NCBI RefSeq assembly: GCF_937893305.1
Contig: NZ_CALBGN010000016.1
Coordinates: 124,001 to 188,000 of the forward strand
DNA: 64,000 nt
Reading direction: 5' to 3'
From: an uncultured Helicobacter sp.
GTDB lineage: Bacteria > Campylobacterota > Campylobacteria > Campylobacterales > Helicobacteraceae
Position numbers and translations under genes: made by a program. The notes under the pieces were generated by a model. It saw nothing but the letters and a program-made list of their open reading frames with translations. It did not search any database and was not told where the DNA came from. Shown piece by piece: positions 1 to 9,816 of this stretch (positions are counted from its first letter, which is position 1; every line of letters begins with the position of its first letter).

Positions 1-693
1 GTTCTCTTTGGATTGTCTCAGAAGTTCTTGTGTGCGACTTGGTGTAATGGAATCTAAATTTTGATAGATATTATCTAGAGAGCCATAGGCTTTTAATAGG
101 GTTGCAGCTCCTTTTGCGCCTATCCCTTTAACTCCGGGAACATTATCTGCACTATCGCCTACAATACTTTGATAATCTACAAATTGTGTAGGTGCGATTC
201 CATATTTTTCCACACATTGTTCTTCTCTAATCTCTTGCTTTTTTTTAGGATCAAATAAAAAAGTATCTCCATCTATAAGTTGATATAAATCTTTATCGTG
301 GCTTATAATTCTAACGCTAATTTCTAATGCGTTTGCGCATTTATTTAAAGAGGCAATCACATCATCAGCCTCATAACCTGCAATGCTAATGTTTTTAAAA
401 CCCATTTGTTCTACCCAAGCAATCGCAACTTCCAATTGAAGGCTCAAATCTTCTGGCACTTCCGGGCGATTTGCTTTATAGGCTGGATCAATGCTTTTGC
501 GAAAATTTTCTTCTTTAGAATCTAGGGCAAACACTAAATAATCATTTGGATAATCTTTATATAATTGCATAATAAGTTTTGCAAATCCGGTTAATAAACC
601 TGTGGGGAATCCTTCGCGATTTTTAAGTGGTGGAAGAGCAAAATAGCTTCTAAATAAAAAACCAAAAGTGTCAATAATTGTAAGTGTTTTCAT
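1..693 (-). CDS. polA: DNA polymerase I, N-terminal 5'-3' exonuclease part (partial)
   Basis: The 231 visible codons are the 5' nuclease (FEN-like) domain that removes RNA primers and flaps. Seen: start MKTLTIIDTFG, the metal-site motif GYEADDVIA near residue 108 and the helix-hairpin-helix stretch GDSADNVPGVKGIGAK near residue 180. The gene runs off the left edge, so polymerase domains are not visible and a stand-alone exonuclease cannot be excluded. The ATG overlaps the terC stop by one base (TAATG), so the two are probably translationally coupled. Confidence 0.88.
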   Translation of the reverse strand, partial: MKTLTIIDTFGFLFRSYFALPPLKNREGFPTGLLTGFAKLIMQLYKDYPNDYLVFALDSKEENFRKSIDPAYKANRPEVPEDLSLQLEVAIAWVEQMGFKNISIAGYEADDVIASLNKCANALEISVRIISHDKDLYQLIDGDTFLFDPKKKQEIREEQCVEKYGIAPTQFVDYQSIVGDSADNVPGVKGIGAKGAATLLKAYGSLDNIYQNLDSITPSRTQELLRQSKEN

Positions 694-1430
694 TATTTGG
701 TGCTTTGTAGGCGTTTTTTCTTAATGTAAATATTGATAGATTCCACTCCTAAAGAAAATGCCATAGCAAAGTAAATATAAGCCTTTGAAATATGGAAATC
801 TAAACCTTCTGCAACAAGTGTAACACCTACTAAGATTAAAAAGGCTAAGGCTAAAATCTTAATGGTAGGGTTGTTATCTACAAATTCTGAAATACTTTTT
901 GAAGCGACCATCATCACGCCTACTGCGACAATTACTGCAATCATCATAATTTCAATAGTATCTACCATTCCCACTGCTGTAATAACAGAATCTAATGAAA
1001 AGACAATATCTAAAATAGCAATTTGAATTAATATGCTAAAAAATCCCTTTTTTGCTCCTTCTTTTAAGATTTGCTCATCGCTTGATTCTTCAGCATTTTC
1101 AATATCGTGGTGGATTTCAAGTGTGGATTTACCAATTAAAAATAATCCACCTAAAATTAAAATGATATCGCGTCCAGAAATCTCTTGTGAGAAAATGCTA
1201 AAAAGTGGTGTAGTGAGCTTCATTATCCAAAAGAGTGAGAGTAAGAGCAGTAAGCGTGTGGCCATTGCTAAAGCCAATCCAAAAATTCTAGCTCTTTGGC
1301 GTTGTTCTTGCGGCAAGCGTCCTACAAGAATAGCGATAAAAATGATATTGTCTATGCCTAGTACAATTTCTAAGGCGATTAAAGTTGCTAGCGCAACCCA
1401 CATTTCAGGACTTGTAATCCATTCAAACAT
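693..1430 (-). CDS. TerC family integral membrane protein
   Basis: 245 residues with about seven to eight hydrophobic segments. The paired acidic membrane motifs of the TerC family are present: EIVLGIDNIIFI near residue 22 and DIVFSLDSVITA near residue 139. TerC proteins are linked to metal (often manganese) export; the substrate here is not shown. The start is supported by AAGGAA a few bases upstream. It lies directly upstream of polA with a 1-base overlap. Confidence 0.88.
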   Translation of the reverse strand: MFEWITSPEMWVALATLIALEIVLGIDNIIFIAILVGRLPQEQRQRARIFGLALAMATRLLLLLSLFWIMKLTTPLFSIFSQEISGRDIILILGGLFLIGKSTLEIHHDIENAEESSDEQILKEGAKKGFFSILIQIAILDIVFSLDSVITAVGMVDTIEIMMIAVIVAVGVMMVASKSISEFVDNNPTIKILALAFLILVGVTLVAEGLDFHISKAYIYFAMAFSLGVESINIYIKKKRLQSTK

Positions 1431-1531
1431 AAGATTCCTTGTTGTGTGAAATAAAAAGAGATTGTAAAGAGTTTTTACTTAATAAGTGATTGAATTATTA
1501 ATCTTAAACGCGTAAAACTTGAAAAACTTAT

Positions 1532-1537
1532 TATAAT
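1532..1537 (+). promoter_or_regulatory. -10 box of the sodium-dependent transporter gene
   Basis: TATAAT 26 bases upstream of the start, in AT-rich sequence and without a clear -35, as is usual for vegetative promoters in Helicobacter and Campylobacter. Confidence 0.5.
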
Positions 1538-1562
1538 ATCATTTTTAATTTTAGGAGCGTAT

Positions 1563-2882
1563 ATGCGATATTCTTGGTCAAGTAGTTTAACTTATATTTT
1601 AGTAACAGCTGGTGCTACTATTGGTTTTGGAGCAACTTGGAGATTTCCTTATTTGGTAGGACAAAATGGTGGTGGAGCGTATGTGCTTGTTTTTATTTTG
1701 GCGATGCTTTTAATTGGAATCCCTATGATTTTAGTAGAAAATGTCATAGGAAGAAGAGCGCATAAAAATGCTGTGGATGCTTTTGATGGAAAATATCAAC
1801 GTAAAAAGATTTCTAAGGCGTGGAAAATTATAGGTTATATGGGGCTTATTGGTTGTTTTGGGATTATTGCATATTATATGGTGCTCGGTGGGCGCGTGCT
1901 TGTGTATATTACAAGTATTGTTCTTGGTAATCTTGATTTAACTGTTCCTATTACAAAGGAGATTACAAAAGATTTTTATAATGAACATATTAGTCATAGT
2001 GCTTGGGCAATTACTTTCTATACCATTGTGTTTGTATTGTTTAATTATGCGGTGCTTATTAAGGGGATTTCAAATGGAATTGAAAAGGCAGCAAAGTTTT
2101 TAATGCCCCTATTATTAATTTGTCTTGTTAGTGTTGTTGCTAGAAATCTTACGCTTGATGGAGCCTATGAGGGAGTGCGTTTTTATTTGTATCCAGATTT
2201 TAGCAAGATTACAGCAGAATTATTTATTCAAGTGTTAGGGCAAGTATTTTTTGCACTCTCTTTAGGGTTTGGTGTGATGATTACACTTTCTTCTTATCTT
2301 AATAAACAAGAAAATTTAGTAAAAACTGCCATAATCACAGGAATCATTAATACAATCATTGCGCTTTTGGCAGGATTTATGATTTTTCCTTCTCTTTTTA
2401 CTTTTGGGTTGGCACCAGATTCTGGGGAACGCCTTGTATTTGAGGTTTTGCCTATTGTGTTTTCAAAAATGTATTTTGGCTCTGCTGTTGCAGTTGGATT
2501 CTTTTTGTTATTGCTTTTAGCGGCATTTACGACTTCTATTACACTTTATGAGCCACTTATTACAACTGCGCAAGAAAAGCTAGGTTTAAGTCGCACAAAG
2601 GCTGTTTCTTGGGTGTTATTTTTGACTTTTATTACAGGGAACATCCCATGTATCCTAGAAGATGATGTTTTTAACACTTTTGATTTTATTAGTGGAAATA
2701 TTTTCTTTGTTTTAACGGCACTTGGAACGGCAATTTTTGTAGGATGGATTTTAGGAGATGATGCAAAAAAAGAGCTTGCAAATGGATTTAAGTATCAAAA
2801 AATTATCAATGTTTGGTTTTACTATGTGAAATTTTTTGTTCCATTTTTGATTCTTGTTGTTTTTGTTAGTGGTATTTTGTAA
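1563..2882 (+). CDS. Sodium-dependent transporter, NSS/SNF family
   Basis: 439 residues, about 11-12 membrane helices. The N-terminus has the family signature: GATIGFGATWRFPYL (residues 17-31) followed by NGGGAY, which forms the substrate and Na+ site in LeuT-type transporters. It probably imports an amino acid or related amine with sodium; the substrate cannot be read from sequence. The ribosome site is TAGGAG 7 bases before the ATG. It is monocistronic, with its own -10 box. Confidence 0.9.
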   Translation: MRYSWSSSLTYILVTAGATIGFGATWRFPYLVGQNGGGAYVLVFILAMLLIGIPMILVENVIGRRAHKNAVDAFDGKYQRKKISKAWKIIGYMGLIGCFGIIAYYMVLGGRVLVYITSIVLGNLDLTVPITKEITKDFYNEHISHSAWAITFYTIVFVLFNYAVLIKGISNGIEKAAKFLMPLLLICLVSVVARNLTLDGAYEGVRFYLYPDFSKITAELFIQVLGQVFFALSLGFGVMITLSSYLNKQENLVKTAIITGIINTIIALLAGFMIFPSLFTFGLAPDSGERLVFEVLPIVFSKMYFGSAVAVGFFLLLLLAAFTTSITLYEPLITTAQEKLGLSRTKAVSWVLFLTFITGNIPCILEDDVFNTFDFISGNIFFVLTALGTAIFVGWILGDDAKKELANGFKYQKIINVWFYYVKFFVPFLILVVFVSGIL

Positions 2883-2987
2883 AAGTTTCAACGCTTTTTC
2901 TTGTATTTTATTTAAAATTTTGAGATAATATTAAAATTTATAAAAATTTAAATTATCATTAATTTTTTTAAGAGAAAAGGCATTATT

Positions 2988-3548
2988 ATGCAAAAAACTT
3001 TAAAGATTGCATTGTTCTTAGATAGGATTTCACTGGTTGGCTCAAAGGCTTCTATGGTGGCACTTTGGGTGCTTGCTTTTCTTGTTTTTGAGCTGTCTAT
3101 TGCACTGAATTTTTCTTATGTGAGTAGTAGGCTTGATGATTTAAGTTTATATTGTTTTGCGCTATTGGTTTTGCTTGCAATTCCACATACGCTCAAAGTT
3201 GATAAACATGTGCGTGTGGATTTAGTTTATGCGCATTATACACAAAAAACAAGAGTTGTGAGTTGGTTTTTTATTAATCTTCTTTTTATTCTTCCTTTTT
3301 CTTTGATCTTGGCAAAGTATGGATTGGATTTCACGCTTCAATCCTATAAAATGGGGGAGGCTTCGCAAAATGGAAAGATTCCTTATTATTTTATTTTTAA
3401 ATCCTTTGTTGTGTTGGGGTTTGTGCTTTTAAGCTTGCAAAGTATTAGTGAAGCATTAAAGGCATTCGTGAAGATTAAACAAAAAGATTATACGATGCCA
3501 CAAGATGTTTATACAGAAGAATTTAAGCACGCAAAAGCACTGAAATAA
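2988..3548 (+). CDS. TRAP transporter small permease (DctQ type)
   Basis: 186 residues with four hydrophobic helices, the usual DctQ topology. First gene of a TRAP operon: 9 bases separate it from the large permease, which is followed by the binding protein. The C-terminal 35 residues are charged and cytoplasmic. The ribosome site AAAGG lies upstream of the ATG. A GATAATAT sequence around 2923-2930 may be its -10 box. Confidence 0.87.
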   Translation: MQKTLKIALFLDRISLVGSKASMVALWVLAFLVFELSIALNFSYVSSRLDDLSLYCFALLVLLAIPHTLKVDKHVRVDLVYAHYTQKTRVVSWFFINLLFILPFSLILAKYGLDFTLQSYKMGEASQNGKIPYYFIFKSFVVLGFVLLSLQSISEALKAFVKIKQKDYTMPQDVYTEEFKHAKALK

Positions 3549-3557
3549 GGAATTTAA

Positions 3558-4886
3558 ATGGAATTATTTGCATTAGTCGGGATTGCTATTTTACTACTTG
3601 TTCTAGGAATTCCTGTAGCATTTGCTTTTGGGGCTAGTGGGTTGTTTGTTGGAAGCTATTTAATGTTTTTTGGTGAAAATCCTTTTATTTTGACTTTTTT
3701 GCCAAATCGTTTGGACGGGATTTTTAGTAATGCAACTTTGATTTCGATTCCACTTTTTATTTTAATGGGAATGATTTTAGAGAGAAGTGGAATTGCAGAG
3801 CGTTTGATAAACTCTATTGCTAAACTTTTTGGCTCTCTTGGTGGAGGAGCGGCAATTGGTGTGATTTTGGTTGGAGTTTTGCTTGCGGCAAGCACTGGGA
3901 TTGTGGGTGCAACAGTGGTAATGATGGGGGTTATTGCAGTTCCTACAATGCTAAAGGCAGGCTACAATAAGAGTTTTGTTTCTGGTGTAGTGGCAGCTAG
4001 TGGCACGCTAGGACAGATTATTCCTCCTTCTATTATTTTAATTATTTTAGCAGATGTTTTGCATATTAGTGTGCGTGATTTATTTAGTGCTGCAATTTTG
4101 CCAAGTGCAATTTTAGTTGGGCTTTATATACTTTTTGTGCTTGGTGTAGTGGTTTTTGCTCCAAAATTTGCTCCAGCAAGTGCGGATCGTTCTAAAAATC
4201 TTCGCGAGTTAGTCCTAGAAGCTCTTAAAATGGCAATCCCTCCTATTGTGTTAATTGCACTTGTTTTAGGAAGTATTTTAACAGGATTTGTAGAGCCTAC
4301 ACAAGCAGCAGCTATTGGAGTAATGGGAGCTTTACTTTTGTCTTTTTTAAATGGTAGATTGGATTTTGATTTGTTAAAACACGCAAGTAAAGAAACCATT
4401 GTTTTTTGCGGTATGGTGTTTATGATTTTAATTGGAGCAAACTGCTTTACTCTTGTATTTAATGCGCTTGGTGGCGATGTTGTGGTGTTAGAATTTTTTG
4501 CGCAATATTTGAATTCGTCTTTTTATTTTATGCTTGTGGCAATGCTTGTAATTTTTATTTTAGGATTCTTTATTGATTTTTTTGAGATTTGTTACATTGT
4601 GTTGCCAATTTTAGCAGGAATTGCAATGCATTATCAAATTGATATGCTTTGGTTTGCCTTGCTGGTGGCAATAAACTTGCAAACAAGCTTTTTGACCCCA
4701 CCTTTTGGATTTTCTATTTTCTTTTTAAAGTCTGCTGTGGGAGATGCGATTAAAATTGCTGAAATTTATAAAGGTGTGATCCCCTTTATTATGTTACAAA
4801 TTTTAGTGTTAGGAGTTGTTTTTATGTTTCCGCAGCTTACGCTAAAGAGCGATGACTGGGCTAAAATTTTACAATTTATTTTTTAA
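3558..4886 (+). CDS. TRAP transporter large permease (DctM type)
   Basis: 442 residues, about 12 hydrophobic segments. Family features: the glycine-rich stretch GGGAAIGVILVGVLLAASTGIVGAT (residues about 93-117) and GTLGQIIPPSIILIILAD (149-166). This is the membrane channel for Na+-driven solute uptake with the DctQ subunit and the periplasmic binding protein. The binding-protein start is 10 bases after its stop, so the three genes form one transcription unit. Confidence 0.92.
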   Translation: MELFALVGIAILLLVLGIPVAFAFGASGLFVGSYLMFFGENPFILTFLPNRLDGIFSNATLISIPLFILMGMILERSGIAERLINSIAKLFGSLGGGAAIGVILVGVLLAASTGIVGATVVMMGVIAVPTMLKAGYNKSFVSGVVAASGTLGQIIPPSIILIILADVLHISVRDLFSAAILPSAILVGLYILFVLGVVVFAPKFAPASADRSKNLRELVLEALKMAIPPIVLIALVLGSILTGFVEPTQAAAIGVMGALLLSFLNGRLDFDLLKHASKETIVFCGMVFMILIGANCFTLVFNALGGDVVVLEFFAQYLNSSFYFMLVAMLVIFILGFFIDFFEICYIVLPILAGIAMHYQIDMLWFALLVAINLQTSFLTPPFGFSIFFLKSAVGDAIKIAEIYKGVIPFIMLQILVLGVVFMFPQLTLKSDDWAKILQFIF

Positions 4887-4896
4887 GGAGTTTTTA

Positions 4897-6036
4897 ATGC
4901 AAAGACGCGAGTTTTTGAAAAATACAGGTTTAGGTGCAGTTTCTGTGCTTGGAGTTACAGCATTAGCAGGTTGCAATAGTGAAGATAGAGGCAGTGCAAA
5001 GATAACAGAAAATGCCGAACAAAACGCAGTGCAAAATATGGAATCCAAAAAAACAGCAAGTGTGAAAATTCGCCTTGCGATGACTTGGCCTGTTACAATG
5101 CCTATTTTAGCGGACACTGTTAGGCATTATGCAAGAACTGTAAGTGAATTGAGTAATGGTGGGATTGAAATTGAGATTTTTCCAGCGGGCAAACTTGTGC
5201 CAGCACTTGGTGTTTTTGACGCAGTGAGTAGCGGACAAATTGATGCTTATCATTCAGCACCTTATTATTGGGAAGGCAAAAATACAGCATTTAATATTTT
5301 TTCTGGAATCCCTTTTGGTATGGTGGATATTGAACAAAACGCTTGGTATTTATATGGAGAGGGAATGAGTCTTTGGAGAGAAATTGCTGCAAAATACAAT
5401 CTTTACCCACTTCTTGGAGGTGCGACAAGTATCCAAATGGCAGGTTGGTATAAAAAAGAAATGTTAAGTGTGCAAGATTTTCAAGGTTTAAGAATTCGTA
5501 TGGTTGGGATTGCAGGGCAAGTGCTTTCAAAACTTGGTGCAGCGACAAAAAGCACTCCAGGCAGTGAGATTGTTCCAAATTTAGAAAGGGGTGTGCTAGA
5601 TGCAGCAGAGTGGGTTTCTCCTGCGTTTGATTTAAAACTTGATATTCATAAAGTTGCACCTTATTATTATACGCCTTGGCAAGAAGCGGGTTCTATTACA
5701 GAGTTTGTGTTTAATAAACAAAAATGGGAGAGTTATCCTAAAGAAGTGCAAAGCATTTTAGAAATAGCAAGCAGAGAAGCGCATTTACAAATGACAGCAA
5801 TGGGGCAGTTTTATAATGCAAAAGCATTGGAAGATTTAAAGGCTCAAGGCGCACAAGTTAGAACTTTTTCTGCTGAGATTTTAGAAGCATTTAAGAAAAC
5901 TTTAACAGAAGTTTTAGATGAAGAAAGTGCAAAAAATCCGGATTTTGCAAAAGTATTGGCGAGTTATCAAGGGTTTCAAAAAGAGCAAAAGGCTTGGACA
6001 AATGATAGTTTAGGAGCGTATTTAAATATTAGATAA
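4897..6036 (+). CDS. TRAP solute-binding protein, Tat-type lipoprotein (TakP-like)
   Basis: 379 residues. I chose the ATG at 4897 because AAGGAG precedes it and because it starts the twin-arginine signal QRREFLKN; an upstream in-frame start would bury the signal. The export region ends in a lipobox (LAGC, residue 26), so the protein is probably folded before export and lipid-anchored. GWYKKEM, GLRIRMVG (Arg for the carboxylate), LERGVLDAAEWVSP and KVAPYYYTPWQEAG match the 2-oxoacid/hydroxyacid binding branch (TakP-like). The substrate is inferred from family resemblance only. Confidence 0.87.
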   Translation: MQRREFLKNTGLGAVSVLGVTALAGCNSEDRGSAKITENAEQNAVQNMESKKTASVKIRLAMTWPVTMPILADTVRHYARTVSELSNGGIEIEIFPAGKLVPALGVFDAVSSGQIDAYHSAPYYWEGKNTAFNIFSGIPFGMVDIEQNAWYLYGEGMSLWREIAAKYNLYPLLGGATSIQMAGWYKKEMLSVQDFQGLRIRMVGIAGQVLSKLGAATKSTPGSEIVPNLERGVLDAAEWVSPAFDLKLDIHKVAPYYYTPWQEAGSITEFVFNKQKWESYPKEVQSILEIASREAHLQMTAMGQFYNAKALEDLKAQGAQVRTFSAEILEAFKKTLTEVLDEESAKNPDFAKVLASYQGFQKEQKAWTNDSLGAYLNIR

Positions 6037-6143
6037 TCTTATAAAGTTGGAATCCATTGTTGAATTTCTTAATGTTTTGTGATCTATTTTTATTTTAAGC
6101 TCCTTAAGTTATGCTGTATGGTTGCTTATTGTCGCAGGAGATA

Positions 6144-7069
6144 ATGATGAGAATTTATTCATTAGATATTGGGGTAGCCCCAGCATTGGCTGGGCGGTGA
6201 TTGAAGATAATGCGCTTAAAGATATAGGCGTTAGGATCTTTACCAAAGCAGAAAATCCAAAAACAGGAGAGTCTCTAGCTCTCCCAAGAAGAGTGGCAAG
6301 AGGCGCGCGAAGAAGACTTGCAAGAAGAAGTGGGAGGCTAAATACCATAAAGCAGCTTCTTTGCAAAGAGTTTGGATTACAATTAAGCGATTATCTAAGC
6401 AGTGATGGGCAGCTGCCAAAGGCGTATCAATCCTCTAAAAACAATCCCCTGCAATCTCCCTATGAGCTACGCGTCAAAGCCCTAGAGCAAAGACTAGATT
6501 CTAGCGAGCTAGCACGCGTGATTTTACATATAGCAAAGCATCGTGGCTATGGCAACAAACACGCCAAAGATAGCAAAGGCAAAGCTAAAAAAGCCACAGA
6601 ATCTAATCGCCTTGCCCTAGAGCAAAAAGGCTATAGAAGCGTGGGAGAATATCTGTGTAAAGAGTATTTTCAGCAAGCAAGGGAGCTAGAATCTACTACC
6701 TTGCAATTTAAAAATGTGCGAAATACGACAGATAACTACGAGCATTGTGTCTCACAAGATATGCTGCAAGATGAGCTTGCACTGATATTTTCTAAGCAAA
6801 GAGACTATGGCTTTGCTATAAGAGAAGAGTTTGAAGAAAAGCTACTAAAAAAGATCTTTGAGCAACGCCCCTTAAAGAGCTTTGCCGATAAGGTTGGGGA
6901 GTGCCAATTCATCGCAGGGGAGAAAAGAGCTGCTAAAGACTCTTTAAGTGCCATAGAGTTTGTCGCGCTATCGCGCATTATCAACACTCTTGCCAATCTT
7001 AGCAAGAAAAGCGGAGAGGTATATGACAAAGCTATGATTCTTAAAGTCTTGAGAGCTGTGATATGCTAA
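6144..7069 (+). pseudogene. cas9: cas9 (type II-C) remnant, frameshifted and 3'-truncated
   Basis: The start (MMRIYSLDIG, GGAG ribosome site) and the next frame together give the RuvC-I strand, the arginine-rich bridge helix (LPRRVARGARRRLARRSGR) and the start of the recognition lobe, including ARVILHIAKHRGY and QRPLKSFADKVGEC. Reading jumps frame around 6174-6179; one missing base explains it. Coding then stops at residue about 308 of an expected near-1000. No HNH, RuvC-II/III, PAM-interacting part, cas1, cas2, tracrRNA or repeat array is present in the window. The break coincides with the start of the island. Confidence 0.85.
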
Positions 7070-7105
7070 TTTCTCTTCGCACGCTAATCTTGCCATTTTT
7101 TCTCC

Positions 7106-7672
7106 TTATGCTATTTTTTGATTAAATTTAAAATCTGCAAATACAGACTCAACAGCCTCTACCAATTCCGCATATTCTTGTTGAATTAAAAAATCCATAC
7201 AACAAAATGACAAGGATTCTTCTTCTATTTTGTTTTCTACTTCCATATAGTCCCAATTCAATGAATAGTTGATTTCTTCAAACAAAGAATCAACAAATAT
7301 TTGATTAGCCTTTAATGGAATAGGAAGAGAGATTTTAGAAAGCCATATTTGAAATGCTCTCTTTCTATCGCCAATATTTTGGGCGATAATAAATCTCTCT
7401 GAAAACAAATCATCTTGCCAAACAATGCAATGACAATAACCATCATTTAGTGGCAAGATTTTTCTTTTGTATTTTGAGAATCTATCTGTATAAATAGATT
7501 CAATTCTGCCTTTACCTGAAATAATAAAGTCTTCTCGTCTTTCAAGAAGACTCGCAGATAAAGATTTAATAATTTGTTGTCTCCCAAAAAGCTCAACAAA
7601 TAAAATCTTATTTTCGTATCTTGCAACTCTTTTTAAATCACAAGATATTCTTTCTCTTATTAATTTCAACAT
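7106..7672 (-). CDS. Hypothetical island protein
   Basis: 188 residues, no signal peptide or membrane helix, not recognised. Mixed alpha/beta composition with a Cys-rich point (SFCCMDF near residue 155). Last gene of the long minus-strand unit before the cas9 remnant. Preceded by a leader element (7758-7813) and an AAAAGG ribosome site, so it is probably a real, regulated gene. Confidence 0.6.
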   Translation of the reverse strand: MLKLIRERISCDLKRVARYENKILFVELFGRQQIIKSLSASLLERREDFIISGKGRIESIYTDRFSKYKRKILPLNDGYCHCIVWQDDLFSERFIIAQNIGDRKRAFQIWLSKISLPIPLKANQIFVDSLFEEINYSLNWDYMEVENKIEEESLSFCCMDFLIQQEYAELVEAVESVFADFKFNQKIA

Positions 7673-7757
7673 TATTTATGTCCTTTTAGAAGTGAAGAAA
7701 GCCCTATATCTTTAATCTTATTTGAATAAGAATGATTAAAAAAGGGATTCTAATGTA

Positions 7758-7813
7758 GAAAAAAAGGGGGGAATATCCACTAAAGGGGATAACACCCCTT
7801 TAGGGACTTAAGG
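7758..7813 (-). promoter_or_regulatory. Leader element, copy 1 (upstream of 7106-7672)
   Basis: Divergent member of the family. On the minus strand, CTAAAGGGG pairs with CCCCTTTAG as the first hairpin; a following C-run and T-run can pair with AAAAGG of the ribosome site. It is farther from the start codon (about 85 bases) than other copies. Confidence 0.45.
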
Positions 7814-7831
7814 CTTAAAGAAGATTAAAAA

Positions 7832-9355
7832 TTAAAACAAACTCAACTGCAAATTGACTTTTTCAGCATTGCTGATAAGCTCTGCAATGTCATCAGCAGT
7901 CAAATTTACAGAAACTCTTTTGCCATTTTTGACAATAGATACTGTTGTTTTATTATCCACAGCCTTTTTAACAATATCTACAAAAGTGTTCCCATTAGCT
8001 TTTAGGGCTTCTGTTCTATCTTTTGAGATTGTAGATTGCTCCACCTTTCTGACGATTTTTTGATATGGTTGATTTAAGTAGAATTTTTCAAAAACATTCC
8101 ACTCTCTTTCTGTAAAAACCCACTCGTTTAAGTGTGTTTCACCATCATCAACATTATTGTCATTTAAAATAGCCTTAGCAATTTGGTCTTGTATAGAAAT
8201 TTCTCCTGCAAAATTTGCAAGTTCGTTTTCTGTTGTAACAAGCCTACCTTCTAAGCTATTCGCCGCTTTTATTTTCCTGCTCATTAGAGCTAACGCAACT
8301 GCTTGAGGCGTTTCTTTAAAAGTAAAGAATTTCACCTTGCATTTATGCTGTTGCCCAATTCTCCAAGCTCTCCTACTTGCCTGTTTCAATGTAGAAACAT
8401 TGTATCCTGTTTGATAAAACATTATCGTTGGATAATCAAGCAAGTCTAAGCCTGTTTTTACAAGCTCAGGATTACAAATAAGAATATCAGCGGGATTGTC
8501 TCTAATCCATTTTTCTCTTTTATCAGCTGATACATTAGCACTTAATGCTCTTACAACATAATCGCTAAATTCTGCTGATAAAAGATTTTCTAATTTTTCA
8601 CTCACACCAAGATTTGTAAATGTTGCAAATACAATACATTTACGCCCTTGCCCTAATTCTTCTTTTAGCTCGTTAATTAAAGCTAAATCTTTGTTTGTTA
8701 CAAAGTTAGAATCCACAGGGGGCTTATAAAATAAGCCATAAGGATTCTTTTTACTCTTTGTGTAAAATGACAAATGTGGCAAATCTAAGATAGACAAGCT
8801 ATCATTGGCTAATGCACCTAGTAATTGCTTATCTCCTTCTATTATTGCTCCAACTAGAGATTGAATATAACTAAAGTATTCTCTTACATACTCATCGTTT
8901 ACAGAAACACTTATCACTTCTTCTTGATAATTAGGAAGTTCTATATTCATTTCATCTAACCTTAAAAATATAGTAAAATCTAAAAGCTCCTTAATCAATA
9001 AAGGGTTGATTTTTGGAATTTCTTTTAGTTTTTTACTTTTGCCACGCTTTGTTACAACGCCATCTTCTACACTCACATCTTCCCAATTATCTTTTGTGTA
9101 TTCTTTTTCAACTGCACCAAACCTATCCACAAAAATGGATAAATCTTCATAATTTAAGCCCATTGTGTGTTTCATAAAGTTTGGATTCATTCTATAAAGA
9201 ATATAAAAGAGAGATGAGGCATAACCATTTAGAAGAGTGCCTGTTAATCCTACAATTTTAGTAGAACAAGAAGCAATCATACCAAAGGCAGTGCCTTGTG
9301 CAGTATCGCCACCTTTTAACTCGTGCAACTCATCTAAGATTAAAAGGTCATATTA
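7832..9355 (-). pseudogene. SF2 (SNF2-like) helicase, C-terminal fragment
   Basis: About 505 codons in frame up to 9355. It begins inside motif II (LILDELHELKGG) and contains motif III (GLTGTLLNG), the helicase C domain (KCIVFATFTNLGVSEKL) and motif VI (QASRRAWRIGQQHKCKVKFF). The first part, with the Walker A box, lies at 10861-11169. Between them sits a plus-strand cassette, and the region that should join Walker A to motif II is missing, so the gene was split with loss of sequence and cannot make an intact helicase. Confidence 0.82.
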
Positions 9356-9455
9356 TTTTATGTATAAAATAAAATAAATAAATAAGTTATTTTTAGTTTT
9401 TATAATAAAAATAATATTCTTTATATGGTTTTTATTTATACAATGAAATTTTTGC

Positions 9456-9461
9456 TATAAT
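9456..9461 (+). promoter_or_regulatory. -10 box of the inserted cassette
   Basis: TATAAT 32 bases upstream of the 9493 start, followed by the ribosome site AAAGGAG. Confidence 0.5.
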
Positions 9462-9492
9462 TTGAAAAATAAAATTTTTTAAAGGAGTTAAA

Positions 9493-9816
9493 ATGGCATA
9501 CCCGCTTTTAGGAACAAAAATAGTTTTAGATGAAGAAAAGATTTTAAAGGAAGGTCAATATAATTTAGAAGATATGTATAAAGCAATAGATGAATATGCA
9601 AAAGAATCAGGAATGATAAAAATTAACAAAGAAACTTATCATTGCAAGGGAGATAAGTATGATTTGGGTTGTATGACTTTATTTATATATAAATATTTGA
9701 TTGATTCTGAATGGTTTACAAAAAATGCAAAAGAGTGGATTTGGATTAGTGAAAAAGAAGGAAATAGCGATTTGATTTCTGCAAGTAAAGCTGAAGGAGA
9801 AGGAATTTGGGAATAA
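9493..9816 (+). CDS. Small cassette protein, possible antitoxin partner
   Basis: 107 residues, acidic, soluble, not recognised. Strong AAAGGAG ribosome site. Its last codons overlap the start of the VapD-like gene, so the two are translationally coupled as in toxin-antitoxin pairs. The antitoxin role is inferred from position only. Contains WFTKNAKEWIWISEKEG near residues 74-90. Confidence 0.6.
   Translation: MAYPLLGTKIVLDEEKILKEGQYNLEDMYKAIDEYAKESGMIKINKETYHCKGDKYDLGCMTLFIYKYLIDSEWFTKNAKEWIWISEKEGNSDLISASKAEGEGIWE

Noticed and set aside
6000..7100. CRISPR array or tracrRNA near the cas9 remnant
   Set aside because: No regularly spaced repeats and no anti-repeat-like sequence; only the truncated gene is present.
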